Made by a program: the position numbers and the translations under genes
Assembly: GCA_965112735.1 (NCBI GenBank)
Contig: OZ218963.1
Span: 3,224,001 to 3,288,000 of the forward strand
Reading direction: 5' to 3'
From: Phaeosaccion multiseriatum
Taxonomy: Eukaryota; Ochrophyta, other classes
DNA: 64,000 nucleotides
In this document: piece after piece, positions 20,942 to 32,500 of the stretch
Layout of the letters: each line of letters starts with the position of its first letter
How positions within the stretch are numbered: the stretch's first letter is position 1
The notes under the pieces: generated by a model
The model's input: the letters and a program-made list of their open reading frames with translations, nothing else
Database searches by the model: none
Told to the model about the DNA's origin: nothing

Positions 20942-23289
20942 TCACGACGGTACGAAGCGTACACGCCCGTCGTGAGGCTCTCGGCTCTGCAGAGCGTCAA
21001 TGGCCATCGCTTCCACTTGCCTCTCCACCGCGTTTAGATTGTGCTCGTAGGCCTGTGGGTGGGAACAGAACAACGTGAGCAGACTTCGTACAGGCGTTAC
21101 ACTCTTCATCGCCGCTTCAGGTGTGCCAAAAGCCAAAGCAGCGTTTGTAACGGGACTATATGCAGGAGAAACGTTCACCTTTCCCCCTGCCTCTCCACCT
21201 TTCCCGCTCAAGTGTGTGTGTGCGTGTGCGTGCGCCCTCCTCTCGAAGACACGTCCCTCTCTACGAGCGTCGTGTGAACCACAGCTGCTGCTCGGGGCGG
21301 TGCGGTGGGCTATCCACACAATTACAATCCGCCTTCCTTCCGCCCTACTCACCTCTCCTCTCGCGGAGAACCAATCTACAAACTTGAGAGCAATAGCGGC
21401 CTGCTTCGCTGTGACGCCGTGCGCCTCGCAAAGCTTCCGCACCCTCTCGTCCAAGTCGTGCAAGTCCTCACCCAAGGCCTTTGTCGCCACCTCCTCCTTC
21501 AGCTCGCCCCACATGGCGTCACAAATGGCGGCGTCGGCCTTTTTTGCCATGTCTTGCCGGGTGGCCGCACCAGCCACCCCAGCTTCCACGGCCTCTAACC
21601 GGGCTTCATGCTCGTCTTCCATGGCCCCAAGCTGAGCATCACGAGTGTCCGCTCTCTCTGACAAGGCGGTATATTCAGCGGTCACATGTGTTGCGAGTTG
21701 CTCCACGTTGCCGCGGTGGTGCTCCACGACTGCACACAGCCCCTCATGTGCCTCAAGCGATGCCGTACGGTGCTGCAGCTGCTCCTCTATGCTCTCCACC
21801 CGCTGGCTGGTCTGAGTGTGCTCCTTCTCGTGGGCCCTAAGCTCGCTCTGAATGATGCAAATGCAACAGTTAAGAGCGAAAGTTGAAGATGAGGGTGTGT
21901 TCTGAGGACAGGCCTACTACCATGGGGACGCTTGGTATCAAGAGGTGCGTGGGAACCCGGGAAACGCTGCATCATTCCAACGACACTCTGAAGCTTTCCT
22001 CCATCGATGTGAGTAGCAGCTTACTTAGACGCGTCGCTCCGTTCGCCCTTCCTTCATTTCATGCCTAAAACTCGCCTTCAAACAGCAAAGATGAACAAGT
22101 TGTCCCGTCTACTTGCTTTGTGCCCCTTCTCCATCCACCCATCTCTCTCGCAATCCTGCTTTCCCATCCATCCACGTCATACCCTCGAGGAACTAACTAA
22201 CCTGAGTGTTAGACATGTGGACTTCTAGCGCCCCTACTCGATTTCCTGTGTCGTCCAGAAAGGCCGACACTGACTGCACTTTGGACACAGCCGATCGAAC
22301 ATGAGACAGCTCCGTCTGGTGGGTGATGGACGCAGGGGGGGGGGTGAAGGGGGAATTCAATGGAGACGAATGGGGACGAGAGTGAGATGTACATGGCTGT
22401 CTTCCTAGGCTGGAAAGTGGGGGGCTTGCTGACCTAGCCAAGTCTGCTTTTGCACACCCGTGACGGCTCTAAGCTCGGTCATCGAGTTGGTCATTAACGG
22501 TCCTCTCCGTCGCCGAACCTGCTCTGTAATAAAAGTACCTTGTCAAGCTTGGTGGCAAGTAGGGTTTGGACTGCTGCCATTTGCTGTCCCATGCCTCTCT
22601 GACTCTCCCCCAACGCGTCGGCAAACTCTCTCTCCACCCCCCACTTTCGCAATTGTTGGGCCTCGGCGCGAATGCAGTGACGAATGTCAGTCATCTGAGG
22701 GGTGCATAGGATGATACAAGGGTGAATGTCGCGGAGAATGAGGAGGAGAACGAGGAGGAGGATGAGGAGTGAGCCTACGAGTAAGGGCAACGACCTTAAC
22801 CTTTTTTTTGGGTGTGTCTCACTCCGTTCTTACCTCCTCCTCCACTTCGTGCCTGTCGGCTTTGCTGGCAAGAATCGTTAGCGCCTTCTTCAAAGCGCAT
22901 CTTGTGGAGTCAACACATTCCCCGATCGTCCCGCTGCCCTCCTCTACTGCTCCGACGCCTTCTCTTGCCTGTGGATCCCCACCCACACGCCGCCCAGCCC
23001 CGCCAAGACGCACTGCAGCAGAAGGCAGCTGAATGGCGCGCTCTAGAGCATCTATCCGCTGCTCCTGCCCCCGCAGCTGCTGCTCCATCTCGCAGCACAT
23101 CGTCTTGAGTTCTTCGTTGGTCGCCCTCTTGCACACCTCTGCTCTGAGGGATACAAGCTCCTTGCTGTGCGCCTCCACCAGGTCCAGCAGCTGCTGAAAC
23201 ACAGTCTCAGCCTTGTCGAGATTAAGGAGGCCTTTCAGACTAATCGCGGCGGCACTGTTGGTGCTGGTCTTGTCGCTTGGAGGACTCAT
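20942..23289 (-). CDS. Coiled-coil protein of unknown function
   Basis: Five exons, all phase 0: 23289-22834, 22694-22539, 22315-22202, 21847-21353, 21052-20942, about 443 aa, starting MSPPSDKTST. After a short N-terminal region almost the whole protein is predicted helix with heptad-like hydrophobics (AETVFQQLLDLVEAHSKELV, EMEQQLRGQEQRIDALERA, VRSAVSKVQSVSAFLDD, VESIEEQLQHRTASLEA). A non-coil patch, DWFSARG, precedes the last exon, which ends RREP-like (LQSREPHDGRVRFVPS). No signal peptide, membrane segment or enzyme motif is visible. The layout resembles centrosomal or flagellar coiled-coil proteins, but I do not recognise the family. A 40-nt candidate exon at 22434-22473 breaks the frame and was left out. 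Confidence 0.75.
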
Positions 23290-23531
23290 CTTGGCAGTTG
23301 GGCTTGCGCGTATCAGCGCTGCTGCTCCTTCTTTTGTCGCCAAGCAGCCGCTACCAGCTGGCCGCTCCTGACACCACTCCTCCTCTCACCAGCGCTCCAG
23401 CTGCTTATTTCGCTGCATATATCTGTTCCCAATGAAATCTCAATGTCTCCATTGTGCATCGTCGGGGAGGGCCCTGTCCTAAACAATGACGTTTCAGAAA
23501 TCGAGAGATGGGTTGAGGGACAAACGAGGTG
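23290..23531. promoter_or_regulatory. Divergent promoter interval, coiled-coil / EF-hand gene
   Basis: 242 bp between start codons at 23289 (-) and 23532 (+). No recognised core element. Confidence 0.45.
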
Positions 23532-26111
23532 ATGAAGATGAGTACTACCGCTCTGTGGGCGAGCTCTGGAAGCCTCAGGGCCCTGAACCAGCTGGAAGAG
23601 CAGGAAGAGGAGGAGAGGCAGCGACAAGAGGGCCCGCAGCAGCAGCAGCAGCAGCAGCAGTGGATGCAGGATGAAATGGCTGTTGGGGGGGTTGTAGGCG
23701 ATGGTGATGAAGTCACGGCGGAGGAGGACTTTGAGGATGTTATTTCGTCGGTCGTCTCAGGTCGACCCGTGACAGCTCCCACTCCCGAGCGCTTTTCCTC
23801 CCCCCCTTCCAGCAGCAAGCGGATGAAGAGAAGAGGGCCAGGAAGAGGAGTAGGGAGGGGCTCCTGGCAGAAGAGCGGCGCAGAGCGAGCACACGGGTCG
23901 GGACCGCTGGCGAAAGGAGAGGGAGGGCGGCTGGGAGTAGAGGGAGGGGGGGGGGGCAAAGGAGCGAACGAACGGGCTCGTGAGACTAGTACGCACTTTG
24001 TAGGGCCCCTCACGGCCAGGAAGTATGTATCCATCTCGCAGCGGCGCAGCCATGGGAACCACAGCCCCGTGCAAAGGTCGATTTTGCGGCGAGAAAGGCT
24101 AGAGAAGCAGCATCAGCATCAGCAGCAGCAGCTTGGCTGGGAGCAGTGCATGCAGAAATTCCGAGGGAATTATGGGGGTCTGCGGCTGAGACTCCGAGGC
24201 GAGGAAGGATTCCGGGCTAGCCTCCTTACGGGCAAGCCGTGTCCTCCACCGGCCCCGGGTGGGCTTGCCTTAGGAGGAACGGCAACAAAAATACATCGAG
24301 ATGAAGCAACCTGTCCATCAGGAGGGGGTGCGCACTCTAGCTCGGCTCGGGAGGGGGAGGACGAGGACGAGGAGGAGGAGGGATGTCGCCGACCAGCTGA
24401 TCTTGACTCATTCTCCGCTCTTTTCAAAAGAGACCAACCGGTATTGCCTGTTCCGGATGCGCACGCGAGCTGTTACAATTTGTGTGCGTCCTCCATCTTT
24501 GGTCGTCGGCGATACGATGCCACCTCCTCTTCGCCCCCCATCTCATCCTCTCCCTACGCTCATCTGCGTGGGGCCTTTGATGCTGACCTGCGGGGTGAGC
24601 GTAGGCCCTCCAAGTCAGCACCCGCGAGCTTGTTGCATGAGTCTTTCTCGCCTCCAGCAGGAACAGTTGGGGGAGGCTCGGGACCTGCAGCGACAGAAAG
24701 TACTTCAGAGACGGGGGCAGCAGAAAGGCAAGAGGGGGTCAACGACACAGGCATGGGGGAGAGTAGCAGCGGTAGCAGTGGCGGCCAGAAAGCTTTAGGG
24801 GACATGGAAGGGCGAGGCCGTGAAACGATGAAGTTGACAGTGTCTGCAGCGACCACTTCTTCACCGAAAATGCAAAAGTCCAGAGCTGGGGGTGCAGGAG
24901 GAGGTGTTCCAGTCAGTCGACTTCCCGCCGCGATGGGGAACTTCAGAACCAAAGGAGGAGGAGAGGGAGAACAGGGGGGAGGAGAGAGGGGAACAGGAAA
25001 GACGAAGGGAGGAGGCCTCCGCCTCTTTACCGAGACAGAGCTGAGCCACCTTATGCGCTTCATATCGGGGGACGTTTCAGCACCCGCAGGGAACTCCTCG
25101 TCTCTCACATCGAGCACAGGGGTAGAAGGTCCGCTCACGGCGCAGGCAACGGAAGCAGGGGTCCAGGGAGGAGCTCTGCAGCAGCAGCAGAAAGCTGTGG
25201 ATGCGATCATCACGTTAGAAAGTGTCTTGGTCGCTTTCCGCCGCCTCAACCGGGCGAGAGCAAACGAAACGCTCGAGGCCCGTGGACGCGTGGCGTGCTC
25301 CAAGGTAAGTGTGCGCAGGACGCCAAACCGATAAAAGCCCCTTCGTATACATAGCATACTCTTGTCGACTCCATTGAATCGTATGACTACAAGGAGAAAA
25401 GAGCCGCACTGGATGCCGAACAACGCCTCAGACACTGTGCTTTCGCCTCCCCCCCACGCCCTTCCCTTCTTCCCTTCTTTGGCCCTCTCCCTCCTCTTTC
25501 AGTTGCTTCGCCTCATCGAGCGTTGTGGGCTCTCCTTCGACAGCTGGTTCGAGCTCGTGGACATGAGTGGAGACAACCTCCTCACTCCGTTGGAAATCAA
25601 GGCAGGGCTCGGTCGTATGGCGGAGCTTATCGAAAAGAGGGAGCGGTTCTGCCTCGAGGAAACGTGTCACCGCAAGCCCAACTACGGCAACGCGGAGGAC
25701 GGATTGCCCACGCACTGCAGCGAGCACTTCCAGGAGGGCATGATCCATGTGGGGTATTCGCACAAGAACGACAAGTACGAGAGTCCCTCCTTCAGCAACT
25801 CGGATCTGCAGGACCTGTTGAGGTACTGCGACGGTGACGCCAACCAAAACCTCTCCACCAGTGAGTTCAAGAACGCACTGCATCAGCTTTCCGTGGACAC
25901 CAATGCCAGGCGGGTTACTCAAGAAGGGGGCAAGGTGAGAAGGATTGGGTGGTCAGGGTAGATTCGGCGGAGTGAGGAGATGTGTGTGTCCTATACACCC
26001 TCTAGTACCATCTGCGTAGGGAGGACATGCGAGTTTTGTAGCGAGACGGCAATGCATATACGACGATTCTCGGGCGTCCCTGCTGCTTCCGTCGCTACTC
26101 TGCGCGAATGG

Positions 26112-26143
<32 letters not shown>

Positions 26144-27738
26144 TCCTCACCCAACTCAAGCTACCGCCTCAATTGATCCGCAGGCGGCAGCAAAGCTGGA
26201 GGAGTACATGAAGAGTCGAGGTCTTCGAGTCACGGACCTCTTCGCTGCAGCCGACCTCGACGGGAACGGAACCATCTGTACTAGTGAGCTCCGAGCCGTC
26301 CTCGTAACGATTGAGGCGCCGGAGGGCAAGAAGCAGTTCGCTCTGGAGAAGCGGAGGAAGAAGATGGTGAAGGACTACCACCTGAGGCAGGAGACCATTC
26401 GGAACCTTGACATGGCGGTAGACCGCTTGGAGGTGAGCTGCGTGTGTGTCTCTATCTCTCCATCTTTCTCTCTCTCTTTGCCCTTGGATTCTTGCGACGG
26501 CGGAAACCCGAGGGGGAGGAGACAGCGTAACCCTCACCTGCAACGCCCCCCCACACGCTTCCACACACCTACCCACCACCGCCCTACGCAACCCAACCCA
26601 AACGAACCCTCAGACGGCAAAGAATTACCATGCCTACGGCGTTATGAAGCGTATCGAGTTCTGGCAGCGCAAGTCCAATCTTCGCCTCATTGACGCCTTC
26701 AGTCGTGCCGGCTTCGACACAGATGGCGACGACGCTCTCGACGCGAACGAACTGCGGGCCTTCATGCAGACAGTCAAGGTGTCGCTCTCGCTCTCCGAGG
26801 CAAGGTCCGTCATTCGATGCCTCGACGCCGACGGCAACGGTAAGCTTGAGGCGAAGGAGCTGCACGATGCGGTGAAGCAAATGAACATGGACGAGCGTTA
26901 CATTCGCAGCGTGCTCGACAATGCCAAGTTGGTCAAGCTCATTCACGACGACGTCACCGATGAGGTGCTCGCGTTGGTGCACCGGGACAAGATGCAGGAG
27001 ATGGAGGCCAAACGGGCAGCCAACCACGTGTACGGCAAGACGGGCATTAATCGCATGTCGGTCGTTGTGCGATCGCCAGAGTTTCACCCGCTGCCGTTGG
27101 AAGAGATGCGCCGGGAGAGCAAGGAGCACGGAGGGGCCCACCTCAACGGCAAGCGAGGACCACTGGTTCAGTTACTGAGGTCGAGAGCGAGTAGCTCTGC
27201 TTCTACCGGAACTGCAGAAGGCGGCTCCGCTGGTGCCGATGCTGCGGCCAGCCATGCGGCTGCGGCGCTGGGTCCCATGAGGACTGGCAGGGTGGGCAGC
27301 AGTGCAGGCGACACGGCTGGAGACGACAAGAGCAAGAGCGACGAGCGCCCTGCCGTAGCGAAGGAACGGCAGCAGCAGCAGGAGGAGGACGAAGGGGGCG
27401 CCGCTGCTCCCCTATCCGCCGCAGCACCAGCAAGTGCGAGGGGTAATGGACACAGCTCCATCAAAAAGGCGCAGCGCTTCATGGCCGGCATGGTGGCTGG
27501 CGGGGACGAGCACAGAACGAAGCGCCGCTCTGCTGCAAAGTACGGCGGCTCGGACGGGGGGAAGCTCAGCGACTTGATAATGGTGTCCAGCGCGGCCGCT
27601 GCCAAGTGGGGATACAAGCCGCTGCCGTTTGCCCGGCAGAAGGTGGTTCTAGTGTCGGGAAGTCCTTTGGACACCGACTGGCTGGGCAGTTTGGATTTGA
27701 GGGTCAGCCGCGGGTTGATACAGGCCGCCAAACTGTGA
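23532..27738 (+). CDS. EF-hand calcium-binding protein with long disordered N-terminal half
   Basis: Four exons, phase 0: 23532-25304, 25503-25934, 26184-26432, 26614-27738, about 1192 aa. Exon 1 (591 codons) is disordered: Gly/Ser/Glu-rich, with a poly-Gln and basic patches. The EF loops then come one or two per exon: DMSGDNLLTPLE, DGDANQNLSTSE, DLDGNGTICTSE, DTDGDDALDANE and DADGNGKLEAKE. All have acidic residues at positions 1 and 12; loops 3-5 are canonical, and loops 1 and 2 deviate at inner positions. A Cys/His-containing segment between loops 1 and 2 (ETCHRKPNYGNAEDGLPTHC) is unexplained. The last 230 residues are again low complexity and end SLDLRVSRGLIQAAKL. It is probably a Ca2+ sensor of unknown target; no kinase or protease domain is present. 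ATG 23538 is an alternative start. Confidence 0.82.
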
Positions 27739-27860
27739 GGCGCACCAGCCTGGTCGCCTGCTTCTTTGCTTCGAGTGCAAGCAAAAAATGAAAAAGTCAG
27801 GCCCCACCCCTCCACTACCGCACAACTTCAGGGGGCTTGGGAACAACTAAAGCATTGAAG

Positions 27861-28147
27861 TCGGCCCTGGAAGAGGTTACAGTTTGCGCCGGTCATAATC
27901 AGTAATCAGGCCGGCTGGCGCCAATAATCAGTAATCAGGCCGGCTAGCGCCCGTCATACTCAGTAATCAGGCCGGCTGGCGCCGGTCATAATCAGTAATC
28001 AGACCCGGCTGGCGCCGGCCATAATCAGCAATCAGGCCCGGCTGGCGCCATAATCAGTAATCAGGCCGGCTGGCGCCGGCAGTAATCAGTAATCAGGCCG
28101 GCTGCGCCGGCCGTAATCAGTAATCTGATAACCTCTTCCAGGGCCGA
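27861..28147. mobile_element. Hairpin minisatellite element, copy 1 (MITE-like)
   Basis: Inverted ends of 19 bp are perfect: TCGGCCCTGGAAGAGGTTA at 27861-27879 and its complement at 28129-28147. A direct repeat TTGAAG flanks both sides (27855-27860 and 28148-28153), which looks like a 6-bp target duplication. The core is about eight degenerate units of AATCAGTAATCAGGCCGGCT followed by GGCGCCGGYCAT; each unit contains GCCGGC and GGCGCC palindromes. It lies 122 bp downstream of the EF-hand stop and has no coding capacity. Confidence 0.85.
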
Positions 28148-28176
28148 TTGAAGATTAAATTAATTAAGGGGGGGGG

Positions 28177-28857
28177 ATGTTATCTGGTATTGCGGCATCG
28201 CCAGTATCGCCAAGCGACGAACTTATGGGCTCAATGGGCGTGTGTGTGGGCGATGTGTATCATCTGCTGTGCCAGTGGGCCCGCCAAAAAGCCTGGATCA
28301 CCAACACGGCCACTTGCGGTTTCCCCAGCAGCAGCTCCCCCGGCAAGGCAGCATCACCGCGAGACGGGAGAGAGGGAGGGGCAACGGCGTGAGGGGTGAC
28401 GCCCACGTGGCCAAACAAATGGAGACGGACATTGTGACTCCCCCCAGGATGTTTGAGCTTCCACCCGACCACGAATATGGGTATGGCCACAAGTCTTCGC
28501 TGTTTTCTTTCCCGCTCACTGATGCCACCAACATCACCAATACAGTTGTAGGCTCTGAAGCTTGACGACGAATACGTGCCTGCGATCGAGTCCATGCAGG
28601 AGGCAAGCATTCCCCGAGTCGCGCTGCCCATGCTCACTGCCGAGGAATGCGCCCTCCTGGAGGAGTTCGACGGCCGCCACCAGTCTCTTCCTCACAGAAA
28701 GGAGGGCGTCTTGACAGTGGTCTTGCCGGGGAGGAGGGGAACGGTCTTATTTAGCCCCCTTGGCGACTCTGGGGCAGGCTGGGGCCAGGCTGTGGCTCAA
28801 TTTCAGTTTGAAGTCCAGTGCATGCTCTCATATTCGGCCCCTGACGTGATTCTCTGA
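28177..28857 (+). CDS. Possible small gene of unknown function (exon links unresolved)
   Basis: Two stretches look coding. 28177-28392 opens with an ATG and encodes a 71-codon frame with protein-like composition (MGVCVGDVYHLLCQWARQKA). 28552-28857, after a plausible acceptor, encodes 101 residues ending SYSAPDVIL (YVPAIESMQEASIPRVALPM, LTAEECALLEEFDG). A middle piece at 28448-28482 (MFELPPDHEYG) would link in phase to the first but not to the second stretch. So either a donor is misread, or these are separate or decayed pieces. No family is recognised. It starts only 23 bp beyond the right target duplication of hairpin element copy 1. Confidence 0.35.
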
Positions 28858-28877
28858 GGGGCGGCGCCGAGAATCAC
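28846..28877. repeat. Inverted repeat at the 3' end of the small gene
   Basis: GTGATTCTC (28846-28854) pairs with GAGAATCAC (28869-28877) across the TGA stop. The motif CCGAGAATCACGAATC recurs at about 29001-29016. Confidence 0.6.
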
Positions 28878-29564
28878 GAATCTAATCACGCCCTCTAGCG
28901 GTCACAGACTGAATCAGCCTGCAGCCCCCCCCCCCCTTGGTTCCCTGACATATTATTACGCACTATGACGTCATTCATTGCCTTATTTCTAAGGCGCACC
29001 ACCGAGAATCACGAATCACGCAAACCAGAGGGTGCGGCGTACGGGTGCGCTTTTCCCTGGCGTACAATCAGCTCCGTCGCCACAGCTACGGCTTTGAAGC
29101 TTTGCCTGCCTCCCTTGCTCCAGAGGATACTTACCGTCTCCTCCCCCAGCCGGCTTCCTTGCTGCACCTGCACCTACCCTGTCAAGACACCAGTTGCAAG
29201 CTTCGTAGCTCCAGCCACAGCAGGAGTCCGTCGAAGGCCTTCGTTCACGCGTCTGCCCGGTGGGAGGCCTCCGTGGGTATCGTGGGGAGGGCCCGTCCCC
29301 AGGGGGGCTTTGATGACCTCAGCGACTCAAGAGAGAAGGAAGAGGATGGACTTGAATTGAACCCACGACTTTTTTTTTAAACCGGAAGGGGCCTAATACT
29401 AGTAATAAAACAACTGTGTGTCTACCTCACTCACTCGACACACATGGATGACACTTGACGGAACACAAGAGAAAGCCTGGCCACACGGGTAGAAGGTACA
29501 AATTATTCGCCTACACCTCGGCGACAAACATAATAATTTTAAAAATGACAAGCCTAAAATACAC
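28878..29564. other. Convergent intergenic region
   Basis: No gene supported. It holds the second copy of the CCGAGAATCACGAATC motif, a 111-codon open frame near 29045-29380 without an ATG start or recognisable sequence, and AT-rich sequence at 29380-29560 that suits 3' ends of the flanking genes. Confidence 0.5.
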
Positions 29565-32500
29565 TCAGGTGGCGGTCGGTTCGATCTCGGCGATGAGGTC
29601 AGTGCCGCTGAGCGTGTCACCATCCGCTACTGCCAGCTTCGTCACCTTCCCGTCGACGGGACTTGTGACAAGGGCGCGGAGCGGGGGGGACGGGGGGCAG
29701 CGAGAGGACGCTGACGTGAGAATAAGCAACGAGGGGTGTGGCACACATGCTTCGACACAAGGAGAGGAAAGGGGACATGAGTTCAATACCAAAATTCAAA
29801 CTCAAAGGGGGACCAGAGGAGGATTCCTCAACATATCTGCGTGACCTGTATCTGTTGCCGTGTTTAGCAACCTCTTCTCTTGCTTCTCTGTCACAACGCC
29901 AACCCATCCCGGCAAACACACACACACGCACGCAAGCACGCACCTGCTCACAGACGTCTCCATCTTCATCGCAGACAGGACCACGAGGGGCTGACCGGCC
30001 TTCACCTTGTCTCCCACCGCTACCTTCACGCCCACCACCACTCCGGGCATTGGGGCTCCCACTGACCCAATCCTCTGCGAGTGTCGTGTGCAGACAGATG
30101 TGCAGACAGGCATAGGTAGGTACACAGGTATGGGCAGATGAGAGATCCATGCACTTGAGACATGGGAAGGAGGGTCAGGGGTGGAAGGGTGATAAACGTC
30201 ATCGGCTGGGGCAGGTTGGGGTACAACCCGTCCCAACCCCCAAAACGAAAGAAAGTACAGCCCCGTGGCGTTATCCTCCTTCTCTCTTCCTACTTCACTC
30301 ACACTGACGTCGGCCTTGGGTCTGACAACGGTATCACCCGCAACGCTGTCGTCCTTCACCATCACGATGCGATTCTGCCCGTTCATTGTGAACGACACCT
30401 GCGGGACACAAGACAGCAAAGAGCAGAGGCAGGCGGACCCAAAGAGAGAAGGATAGAGCACACACACACACACACACACACACAAATATAGACGCTGGTG
30501 AGTGATTGAGTGACTGCAGGAGGAGTGTCCTTGCATGCACGTTTCTACGTTCAAGAGGACTGCACTCCGCACACAGCATATCAACAAACGGGCGCTGCTG
30601 CTCAGATACACACTCCAAACACCCGCCCGTTACGCCCGTTACCATAGACGCATGCATGCCCTCCACCCCTCCTCGCCCCCCCTCCCCCATCCCCTTCCCT
30701 GCCCGTCTTCACTTGCCGCTCGCATGCCCTCGTCGTCAGGCTCTCCCACGGACTTGAGGCAGATAAACAGGACCTTCCCGTGCTCAATCTCCACTGAAAT
30801 CTCTTGCCCAATCTTCATGCCGCTGACGAAGGTGCGAGTATCGAGGACGGACAAATCACCGTACGTCTCCCTGCTGGTCATGAACTCCTTGAATACGCCA
30901 GGATACTGCGAGTGGCTGACGAGGTGCTCGTCTGTTGAGAGAAAGGGATATGGAAGGGAAAAGGGAGAGGGAAATCGGCAGGACAGAGAAACTGAAATTG
31001 GTGAGATGGCAGCCTCAGGCAGAGGGAGATGACGTGTACAAGAGTAGCGTGATAAGCAACCAAAAGAGCCAACCCTCTGCTCCATCTCATTCACCTGGAA
31101 CATTGTCTCCATAGGCAGCGGTCAGCATTTCGAGCTCTGTATCGAAGGCGTAAGGGGCCATCTCAGCACCTGTGGCAGCAGCGAATCCCGCACGCGGGGG
31201 GGGGGGGGGGATGATTGAACTATTCTTTCTCAAGCAGGGATGGGGGAGGGGAGAGGGAAAACCCCCAAAACAAAACAAAAAAATCTCTTTCCTTCCTTCC
31301 TTCCTTCTTCCGTCCCTCCCCTCTCCTTCCCTGATGCCCTCCAAAGGCGGGAAGGAAGGCAGGTGGGAGGGGATTTCAATGGGGCGGTGTGGCAGAGAAG
31401 ACATACTCATACATACCTGGGCGGCCTTCAAAGCAGGACTTGCCATTGGGCAGAAGCGGCTGCGGGAGGGAGAGTATCCGATACGACAAACCCGAGCCAA
31501 GCCAAGCCAACCCGAGCCAGGCGCGAACAGGGCAAGGCACGGCGGAAGAGCAGCAGTTTCAGATTATAGGATAAGGGTTGAGTGGTCGTGAGAAGGTAGA
31601 GCAACGCGCAGCACAGACGGTCGCATTGACGGCCGAAAGCGAAAAGAACCCTCACACCCACTCAGCTTCAAGCGGACTTTTGTTTGATACTGTAGAGCAA
31701 TACACACCCAGTACTCCCTCCCTTCCCGTCCCGTTCCGTGCTACCCTCCTCACCTTTCCCTTGAGGACATCCGAGCGAAGAGGCTCGGGAAAGCCAAAGG
31801 GAGGAATGCCGAGGTAGCCTTGGAAGTACTCAATAACGCTCCCGGGCAGGGACAGCGTGGAAGCCTGCTCCTTGACGTCTTGCTCCGACAAGTCGTTCTG
31901 CACCATGAACTGCGCGAGGTCGCCAACCACCTGAACAGTCAACAGAAACAACGCGTTTTGGTTGGTTGGATACCACGTAACATAAAATGAGACCGGAAGG
32001 GGTGCCACAACGCCGTCCATGTGTGTGTGTGTGTGCTTGTGTGCACATGTGTGTGTGCGTTTGCTTGTGTGTACGTGTGTATGTGCGTGTGTGTGTGATG
32101 AAATACTTGGGTGAGTGCCGGGAGAGAAGGACTAGACACACACCAACAGAGAAAGGAAAAGAATCTACCTGAGAGAACGAAATAAACTTCCAAGAAAAAA
32201 GTGCCTAGCCAAGCAAGCGCTCGCTCTTCCTCCCGTGTTTTCTTCCCTGCATTTACACAACCACACACACACACATACCTTCGAAGACGGAGTAACCTTG
32301 ATGATGTCTCCAAGAAGTCGATTGGCGGATGCGTAGGCCTTCTTGATGGCGGGCCATCGGCCGCTGAGCCCCAGCTGCTGGCTCTGGAAGAGGAGGTTAG
32401 TGTACTGACCGCCGGGCATCTCGTGGTTGTACACATCAGCTGAGCCGGACTTCTGTCCGCTCTCAAAGGGCTCGTACAAGCCACGGGCCTCTTCCCAGTA

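Noticed and set aside
22434-22473. 40-nt extra exon in the coiled-coil gene
   Set aside because: Including it breaks the frame into the next exon, whereas skipping it joins two phase-0 exons cleanly.
29045-29380. 111-codon plus-strand frame
   Set aside because: No ATG start, no recognisable sequence, next to repeated motifs; not supported as a gene.
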